This document shows, in pieces, positions 37,301 through 44,000 of a DNA stretch of 64,000 nucleotides. The DNA is taken from positions 620,001 through 684,000 of the forward strand of contig JAGYJF010000003.1 of NCBI GenBank assembly GCA_018402135.1, in the 5' to 3' direction. Numbering within the stretch: position 1 is the stretch's first letter; the number at the start of each line of letters is the position of its first letter. Under the pieces are notes generated by a model. It was not told where the DNA came from, made no database searches, and was given only the letters and a program-made list of their open reading frames with translations. Both the position numbers and the translations under genes were made by a program. The DNA comes from Flavobacteriaceae bacterium (GTDB lineage: Bacteria; Bacteroidota; Bacteroidia; Flavobacteriales; Flavobacteriaceae).

Positions 37301-38092
37301 TCGATCACTGCAGCAGGCAGCTACACGGTAACGGTTACAAATGCGAACGGTTGTACCGATACAGCAAGCATCACGATTACCGAGGATGTAACTGTTCCGA
37401 CAGCTGGTATTACGAACAACACCAATGAAACCGTATTAACTTGTACCACGACTGCCATCAGTGTAACGGCAACAGGCGCGGGTACTTATTCCTGGTCTGA
37501 TGGATCAAGTGAAGTAGCGACGACGGCAGCCTTTTCGATCACTGCAGCAGGCAGCTACACGGTGACCGTTACGAATGCTAACGGATGTACTGATACAGCA
37601 AGTATTACGATTACAGAAAACACCAGTTTTGTTTTAACTTATGGAACTAATGAAGGCGGCACTATTAATGGTGCAACACTACAAACCGTTGGATGTTATG
37701 AAAGTGGTTCAAGTGTTGAGGCGATACCCAATACTGGTTTTGTTTTTATTGATTGGAGTGATGGACTAACAACCAACCCAAGAATAGACACTAATATAGA
37801 CCAAGATATTTTAGTAACGGCCAATTTTAGTACCACTTTAGATGTGCCAGAATTTGAAATTACTAAATTTAAAATCTATCCAAATCCAGTAAGTGCCATG
37901 TTGAATATATTAACAGAAAACCATGGAGCTATTAAAGGGTATGAGATTTTTGATGCGCTAGGAAGACGTGTTCTGTTTAATTTAATGAGTAATACAAATA
38001 TTATTGATGTTTCAAACCTTCAGAATGGCGTATATTTAATTAAAATAAAAACGGATCAAACTGAATTGATAGATAGGTTTATTAAAGAATAA
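34352..38092 (+). CDS. Large repeat surface protein with T9SS sorting domain
   Basis: A 1246-aa secreted protein. It has a signal peptide (about 1-20, ending TKLSAQ) and a region with Ig-like features (about 25-155). An IPT/TIG-like domain follows (about 160-233, IEAVSPSNGTSGSTITIAGANFDG). Next are eleven 78-residue repeats (236 to about 1093) of the type TAGITNNT...LTC.TTAISVTATG.GTYSWSDGS.EVATTAALSITAAGSYTVTVTNANGCTDTASITITEDVT, resembling SprB-type PKD/Ig-like repeats. Then come an InlB-like repeat (FVLTYGTNEGGTING...) and a type A T9SS C-terminal sorting domain (about 1170-1246, FKIYPNPVSAMLNI...NGVYLIKIKTDQ). Probably an adhesin or gliding-associated filament protein anchored after T9SS export. 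Confidence 0.85.
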   Translation: MKKSILFALFLLLSLTKLSAQSNTVAVGGELTGSGGTASITAGEVFYTYKSSASGSATEGMQQSYLALPTAVISGDATVCAGSSTQLSIALTGQGPWSGTLSDGTVFSGSDNPLLVSVTPTMTTTYTVATLSNQTDTASAADLIGSATVMVYAAPSIEAVSPSNGTSGSTITIAGANFDGAVAPTVTIGGLSMQIVSLTLTSIQVTLPEGTCGGEIVVTNSCGVSSNLVPYSYAAPTAGITNTTNLTELTCNTTAISVTATGAGTYSWSDGSNEVATTAALSITAPGTYTVTVTNANGCTDKASITITEDVTVPTAGITNDTNATELTCTTTAISVTATGEGTYSWSDGSNEVATTAALSITAAGSYTVTVTNANGCTDTASITITEDATAPTAAITNNTATTELTCKTTAISVTATGAGTYSWSDGSSEVATTAAFSITAAGSYTVTVTNANGCTDAASITITEDVTAPTAGITNDTNATELTCNTTAISVTATGEGTYSWSDGSSEVATTAALSITAAGSYTVTVTNANGCTDTASITITEDVTVPTAGITNNTATTVLTCTTTAISVTATGEGTYSWSDGSSEVATTAALSITAVGSYTVTVTNANGCTDTASITITEDVTAPTAGITNNTNETVLTCTTTAISVTATGAGTYSWSDGSSEVATTAALSITAAGTYTLTVTNANGCTDTASITITEDVTAPTAGITNNTNETVLTCTTTAISVTATGEGTYSWSDGSSEVATTAALSITAAGSYTITVTNANGCTDTASITITEDVTAPTAGITNNTNETELTCTTTAISVTATGEGTYSWSDGSSEVATTAALSITAAGSYTVTVTNANGCTDTASITITEDVTVPTAGITNNTGTEVLTCNTTAISVTATGAGTYSWSDGSNEVATTAALSITAAGSYTITVTNANGCSDTASITITEDVTAPTAGITNNTNETELTCTTTEISVTATGEGTYSWSDGSSEVATTAALSITAAGSYTVTVTNANGCTDTASITITEDVTVPTAGITNNTNETVLTCTTTAISVTATGAGTYSWSDGSSEVATTAAFSITAAGSYTVTVTNANGCTDTASITITENTSFVLTYGTNEGGTINGATLQTVGCYESGSSVEAIPNTGFVFIDWSDGLTTNPRIDTNIDQDILVTANFSTTLDVPEFEITKFKIYPNPVSAMLNILTENHGAIKGYEIFDALGRRVLFNLMSNTNIIDVSNLQNGVYLIKIKTDQTELIDRFIKE
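35057..37630 (+). repeat. Eleven tandem 234-bp repeats
   Basis: Eleven in-frame units of 234 bp (78 codons), each starting at the codons for PTAGITN. Units are highly similar in DNA; differences concentrate in the first 20 codons (NTTNLTE, NDTNATE, NNTATTE, NNTNETV and similar) and in GAG/GEG. Such arrays change copy number by recombination. Confidence 0.95.
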
Positions 38093-38133
38093 TGCCCCCT
38101 CAGGAAATAGCGATACACTAAAACATTAATGTT

Positions 38134-38640
38134 TTATCGAATGACTATTAAATGCATTAATAGATTAATAAAACAGAGTTTATCCAAAATTTTGAAATTA
38201 TTTTTCAAAAACACAAAATTTTGGATAAACTCTACAAGGGCCAGATAACAAAAGCCTTTTACGGTTCTGATGTAAGTGATATCGCTTACCCAAACCTGAT
38301 TAGGCCTGGTTACTTCTACATCTTTAATGATGTTCTTATATTTTCTGAACCTATGTAATGAGTTGGTGGTTCTTGAGCTGTATTTCTTCCTTAGGGTGAG
38401 CATATTGTGTTTTCTTAAAATATTAAATAAAGTATCTCTGCCGACTTTTAGATTGGCCTTGGCAAAGTCATCTTTCAATGATTTTTCAAGTTTTCTAACG
38501 CCTTCTATGGGAAGGGATTTGCGTCTTTGTTGAACTATTGCAACAACTTTCTTTTCGATTTCTAAACGCTTGTCTTCTCTGTTTTTGTATTTGTAGTAAG
38601 CATCACGTTTTAGAGCGAAACAGTCACAAATATTGGACAA
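38134..38640 (-). pseudogene. IS3-family transposase OrfB, truncated
   Basis: The N-terminal part of an IS3-type OrfB integrase. It contains the HTH_21-like block and the start of the DDE domain (RPNQVWVSDITYIRTVKGFCYLALV, with the first catalytic Asp). Homology stops at about 38238, where the expected continuation is replaced by sequence from a 20-bp inverted repeat, so the second Asp and the Glu are missing. The full-length frame would join OrfA by -1 slippage on a run of ten A residues near 38694-38703. The transposase must be inactive. Confidence 0.85.
38175..38233. repeat. Perfect 20-bp inverted repeat at broken end of IS3 element
   Basis: The 20-base arm at 38175-38194 is exactly the reverse complement of 38214-38233, separated by 19 bases. 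It lies where the transposase gene breaks off, 82 bp after the stop of the large repeat protein. It could act as a bidirectional terminator or be the footprint of another element. Confidence 0.8.
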
Positions 38641-39086
38641 AGAAGCAAATCCTTTGGCTTTTTCCTTGGCCTTTATCAGAGCTTGATACTTAGTTTTTTT
38701 TTTAGTTCAAGAACAGATTTATAGCCCAGTTTTTCAGCAGCTACTTTTAGGTAAGATTCATCTATCAATGAGTCCATATCCTTTTTAAGTAGTACTTTTT
38801 TAAGCTGTTCAATCTCTTTTTGGAGTTGTTTGATTCTTGTAATTTCGCCTTTTGTTTCCACTTTTACTCTGGTGTTCATTAGGTCTTTACGGTTGTATTT
38901 TCTGATCCATTCATTAATGGTGGTAGGATTAATTACATAGAGTTTACCGAGTTGATTTTTGTTTAATTTTCCAGTGGTAAGTTCGTCTAAAATTTTCAGT
39001 TTAAAGGATTCTGAATACCGTCTGATCACTTTGTCATTTTTATACATAATAGTTAGAATTATGTAGCCTTTATTCAGGACGGGGCA
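38238..39086 (-). mobile_element. IS3-family element, 3' end missing
   Basis: The intact end lies at 39086. Read on the minus strand it begins TGCCCCGTCCTGAATAAAGG, a typical IS3-family terminus, followed by OrfA and the first part of OrfB. The opposite terminus and the end of OrfB are absent. Directly outside the intact end (39087) begins the truncated AraC copy, so the element's boundary is also a duplication boundary. Confidence 0.82.
38676..39047 (-). CDS. IS3-family transposase OrfA
   Basis: A small HTH protein of about 123 aa (MYKNDKVIRRYSESFKLKILDELTTGKLNKNQLGKLYVINPTTINEWIRKY...) followed by a leucine-rich helix (IKQLQKEIEQLKKVLLKKD) used for multimerisation. The frame extends upstream to 39125, but that part lies beyond the element's end, so the Met at about 39047 is preferred. 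It ends ELKKKLSIKL; a -1 shift on A10 would continue as KKKTKYQALIKAKEKAKGF into OrfB. Confidence 0.8.
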   Translation of the reverse strand: MYKNDKVIRRYSESFKLKILDELTTGKLNKNQLGKLYVINPTTINEWIRKYNRKDLMNTRVKVETKGEITRIKQLQKEIEQLKKVLLKKDMDSLIDESYLKVAAEKLGYKSVLELKKKLSIKL

Positions 39087-39756
39087 GTTTGCCTCGATTT
39101 TGATAATTATCACGCTTAATTTCACGGTAGCAATGGCTGGGATTTGGCTCTATGATGAGAAATCGTTGTTTTTAGAACGTACCGGAATAGCCTTGCTTTT
39201 TGCTTCCTTGGTTTACATTGGAATGAATATGGTGATTTTGTTTTTCCCGCATATTATGTATGGTTTGCCAATCGCTTTAAAAGTAGGTGCAACGCTTTCA
39301 GAGGGTAGCGATGTGGCTCAAACCAATCCTACCACTTTAGCAGAAAATGCTTTTTCAATTGCAATTGATTCGCCAACTCAACTAGAGAAGAATGAATTGC
39401 TATTGTTTACTGACGAATATATAAGTGCCGTTAAATCGTCGTTGGAAACGAGCAAGGTAAAAAAAATGTATTTGAATACCGATTTTAAGCTTGTCCAGAT
39501 TTCAAAAGAATCGGGGATACCAGTCCATCATTTGACGTATTATTTTAACAGTATAAAACAAGTTTCTTTTTCGGAGTGGCGCAATAGTTTGCGTATAAAG
39601 TACGCTATGGAACTTATTGGTCAAGGAGAAACCAACGCTTTTACGTTACAATCAATTGCCCAACAAGCTGGTTTTGCCTCTCAAAACACCTTTATCAGGG
39701 CTTTTAAAAATGTGACTGGTACAACGCCAAGCGCCTATTTAAAGTCAGTTTCCTAA
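39087..39756 (+). pseudogene. Truncated copy of the AraC-family regulator
   Basis: Corresponds to the last 223 or so codons of the gene at 27172, with only a handful of substitutions (for example EVSD to EGSD, PAHH to PVHH). The N-terminal membrane half is lost at the IS3 boundary. The complete AraC DNA-binding domain remains, and an in-frame start exists at 39100. It could make a membrane-free regulator if transcribed, but no promoter is evident, so I call it a pseudogene. Confidence 0.8.
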
Positions 39757-39917
39757 AATAAACTTTTTGGGCAGTAAATACGATACGCCCCTGAATAAAA
39801 CAAAAAGGACTTCGTTTAATTCATTAAAACATTTATTATTAATTTAATGTATTGCGCTACACATTTAGATTGTTGATGGTAAAGCGCTGTTCAAATCTTT
39901 AAAAAACTTTTTTTATA

Positions 39918-39959
39918 CCCCAACTTGTTTCCATTTTTAAAAATGGAAACAAGTTGGGG
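39918..39959 (+). terminator. Long palindromic hairpin after AraC remnant (copy 2)
   Basis: A perfect 42-bp palindrome (21-bp arms, CCCCAACTTGTTTCC... and its complement) followed by GCTTTTTATT. It is the counterpart of 28575-28616; here the single T·G pair of copy 1 is a C-G pair. Confidence 0.7.
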
Positions 39960-40040
39960 GCTTTTTATTATAATTTTCAGTATTTAAGAATGTTTTTTGT
40001 AGTGGTATTTTTTACACTTATCAAATTAACATTTTTAAAC

Positions 40041-41006
40041 ATAAAGAATTTTTACTTTACCTTCCTTGTACTGACATTAAGTATGGGTTTCTTGTCGCAA
40101 CAGGCCAATGCCCAAGCGCCACAACATATGAGTTACCAATCGGTCATCCGAAACAGTAGCAATGCATTAGTAGCAGCTACACCGGTAGGTATGCAAATAA
40201 GCCTTTTGCAAGGCACTGCATACGGCACCGCGGTATATGTAGAAACGCAAACAGCTACTACCAATGCCAATGGCTTGGTGAGTATAGAAATAGGTACTGG
40301 CACTGCTACCACTGGCACTTTTTCCGAAATTGATTGGGCCACGGGACCTTATTTCATTAAAACCGAAATAGACCCGGCAGACGGGAGCAACTATACCATC
40401 ACCGGTACGCAGCAAATGGCTAGTGTCCCGTATGCATTTTATGCTGCTAAGAGTGGCGGCACTGTTTTTGAAACAACCATAGACGACCCTACTGCCATAC
40501 ACAATACCAATGCCGGCAATGTAGGTATTGGCACTGATTTACCTTCGGAGAAATTAGATGTGAATGGTAATGTAAGAATTCGTGGTGGTAATCCAGCACA
40601 AGGAACAGTACTGACTTCAGACGAAAATGGAACAGCAAGTTGGCAAACTCCGGTTACACAGTCAGGTACTGGAGGAGACACTTATTGGACCTTAGAATCA
40701 GGGGGCCTAGTAAATTACTTCGATGTTATAACGGGCTCTAGCTTAGGTGTAGGGTTTGATATAACTCCAGGTTTTGATTTTGGGGCGAATACTTTAGTAT
40801 TGCGAGAAAATAATACTCGGATACTTTTTGAGGATACCTCAACGTCACCAGCAACATTCCCTTTTAAAGATTGGCGATTAACTGCCAACGACCAAGCCAA
40901 TGGAGGAGATAACTATTTTTCAATAGATAATATCACCGACGCTCTAGTAGGGCTAAAAGTGAAAGATAGTGGAACACTCTCTAAGCCAAAGGCCATTATA
41001 GTTTAA
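40041..41006 (+). pseudogene. Chimeric, probably inactive surface-protein gene
   Basis: The 5' part is a copy of the gene at 28698 and the 3' part (40440-40979) a copy of the middle of the gene at 32844. The codon matching the ATG at 28698 is ATA here (40041), so the normal start before the signal peptide is lost. Only upstream in-frame ATGs at 39954 or 39990 remain, which would add a poor leader. The frame ends early (GTLSKPKAIIV) and lacks the later fibre units and the heptad tail of the parent. Probably a pseudogene or recombination donor. Confidence 0.78.
40440..40979 (+). repeat. Direct repeat of fibre segment (copy 2)
   Basis: Counterpart of 33246-33782, here fused to the 5' cassette of the gene at 28698. 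Confidence 0.9.
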
Positions 41007-41062
41007 TAACGTCCAACAAAACCATAGAAATATCCAACAATCATTATAATAGGCTTTTAAAA

Positions 41063-44000
41063 ATGAAAAAATATTTACTTCTTATACTTATTACTTTTTT
41101 AGTATCCGTTCAAGCTTACTCCCAAGTTAGGTGCGCATTTGATGATATTTTAGAAGCTGAATTTGCGCTCGACCCGAGCTATAAGATTAGTGTCAATGAA
41201 GTAAATGACATTATTCAACAGCAGATACAGAGACAAAAAATGAGCAGTAGGTTTAGCGATAACACTTCTCTTACTGGAGGAAACACAGTATATATTCCTG
41301 TAGTATTTCATATTATAAATAACGGTGGTTCTGAAGGAGCTTATGATAATCCCAGTGATGCTTCGGTAATCAGTACTGTAGATTATTTAAACAAAGTCTA
41401 TGATGGGACTTGGAATGGTGATGGAGGCTCTATACTTGGGGTAGGAGATATAAATATTAAATTTGTTTTAGCCACCAAAGATCCCGATAACAACAGTACA
41501 ACGGGTATCAACCGAGTAAATGCTTCAGGTGTTGGTGAGTACAGTTCGTATGGTTTAAAGCGTAACGGTGAAACAGGAATCGACGAACAAACTTTAAAAA
41601 ATTTATCACGATGGGATCCTTTTAAATATTACAATATATGGGTCGTTCATGAAATTGATGGTTGTGGGGGTGTCCCAAATAATTGTGCAAGTTGGACGGG
41701 CGGTTTTGCTTATTTCCCTTATGAGCCTGTAGGGATTAGCTCTGTTTCTGTTGCCGTTCAAAGAGATAGAGATGGGACCGTGATGCTGGCAACTGGCATG
41801 GCCCCTGGTAATGCATTATTACCCCACGAAATTGGTCACGCTTTAAATTTATACCATCCTTTTCAAGGTGTAGATGCTAATAATGCTTGTCCTCCAACAG
41901 ACCCGACGCAGGGGGACTTATGCGCGGATACGGACCCAATTAACAACCCTCAGGGATTAGGTAATCAGTATTCTGGGTACGCTAGAGATGCTTCACCATA
42001 TACGCTTCCTAATCCCAATATTTGTGCTAATGGCATTGCATACAATGAATTTACGGAAAAGAATTTCATGAATTATACATTCACGACAAGACTTTTTACT
42101 CCCGATCAAAAAGATAGAATGAAGGCCTCTACTATGAGTACTATAAGAGAAGGCTTAAGCACTTCTTGGGCCAATAATAGAGGTGACTACCCCACTACCT
42201 GGATAGCTCCTAGGGCGGCAAATGTGACCCCTGTTACCGGTTCGCTTGGATTGACTAATTATTTTGCAGGAATATATAGGGTTGAACTAAACGATATGAT
42301 CGTAAATTCTCTAGTGACAAAGGAAGATGGTGGCTATTTGGATAATACGACAAAATGGTATGATCTATTCAGCATTGAGGCAGGGTCAACGTATACGATG
42401 AATGTTAATTTATTGAATAGTAATAACAATCAACTTGGGGTATATATAGATTATAATAATGATGGTGTTTTTAATGAGACTACAGAAAAGATATTTTTAA
42501 ATACCAATATACCGGTAAGCGAGGGGGTTGGTGTAACTTTAAAAAAATCAATCACTTTTACAGTACCTGCTTCTTCTGGCATGGCCATTGGTTCCATCGT
42601 ACGAATGAGAGTCATTAATGACCTTTCTTCTATTTACGGTCCCCCGGCAGTATCTGGTAGTTCTAGTACTTTAGATTATGGGCAAGCAGAGGATTATCCT
42701 ATTTATTTGGGGTCTAATAATATTATTACGTTCGATGCCAATGGTGGTGAAGGCACCATGGAGGATCAAACGTTCGCTTTCAATGCCTCTGCTAATTTAA
42801 CGGTCAATGCATTCACCCGTACCGGCTACACTTTTGCCGGTTGGAATACTGCTGCGGATGGAAGTGGCACTAGCTATGCAGATGAGGCAAGTTATACCAT
42901 GAGTGTAGCAGCAGATGTTACGCTTTATGCGCAGTGGTCAATCAACACTTATGTAGTTCAATTCAACACCAATGGCGGTTCAGGTTCTATGCCTGATCAA
43001 TCGATCACTTATTTAGCTTCGGCTAATTTAAGCGCCAATAATTATATTATTTGGAAAACTGGCGCAACGTTTTCTGGTTGGAATACCGCTCCTGACGGCA
43101 GTGGCACAGCTTATGAAAATGGGCAAAGTTTTACGATGAGTGCGGCAGCCAATGTTACCCTCTATGCACGATGGATATCCTCAGGAGGCGGGGGTACTCA
43201 ATTATTTGTTCGATTATTAAATACGATTAAAAATAGTAATTCTTCGACGCTTAATACTGTTACTATGACACTAGATGCTGATTCGTCTACAAGTATGGAC
43301 CAGTTTAAACAAAATATAGCGGAATTCACCAACGTACTACCAGAAAATCAAATTCTTGTATATCAGTATAAAATACTAGAAAATGGAAGAACTTTAGCAG
43401 ATTATAACATTCAAAATGAGTCATTGCTTAAGATGGTAGCCGTAAATCTCTATCCATCTTCCTATTTGTTAGCAGGAGGTAATACTACCCTAAATACAGT
43501 TATGCCAGATGGGACCGTCTATAGTAACGCAACTGCTACAACTACACCCAATTTTATGGGAGCATTATCTATTGATGTGGCTTCGGGTGAAGTAACTATA
43601 CAAAATGCATCGCCTGCAGGAACCTATATAATTCAGGTTGAAAAAAATTATGTCAATGAAAACAATGTTACTTTAGGGGTTCAGCGACAAACATTCAATT
43701 TAACCGTTTATGACGCTCCCGTTGTTCAAGGAAGCTTTAATGCTCCAGTAAATGCTAGTTTAGTAGTAAATGGAATAAAAACCCAATCAGGAAATTTTAA
43801 TAATGACAATATACTGGATATTATTACCTTGACAGAAAATGAGCTAATATGTGGTTTAGGAAATGGTCAAGGAGGTTTTGTAAATACGATTACTTCTTTT
43901 AATTTATTAAATCCTTTAGGTATTCAAGTATTGGATTTCAATAATGATGGAGTTAATGATGTTATTGTATTCGGAGTTGATAATTCACTTGTTTTTGCTG

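Larger units (their letters stand above)
39087..40443 (+). repeat. Direct repeat, copy 2
   Basis: Second copy of 27747-29100. Homology starts immediately at the IS3 terminus and runs through the palindrome into the secreted-protein module. It then switches to similarity with 33246-33782. Confidence 0.92.

Noticed and set aside
35057..37630. CRISPR array as explanation of the regular repeats
   Set aside because: Units are 234 bp, in frame and translated, and there are no spacers or cas genes.
39100..39756. Treating the second AraC frame as an intact independent gene
   Set aside because: It lacks the membrane half present in the 97%-similar full copy, and its 5' end is an IS3 boundary.
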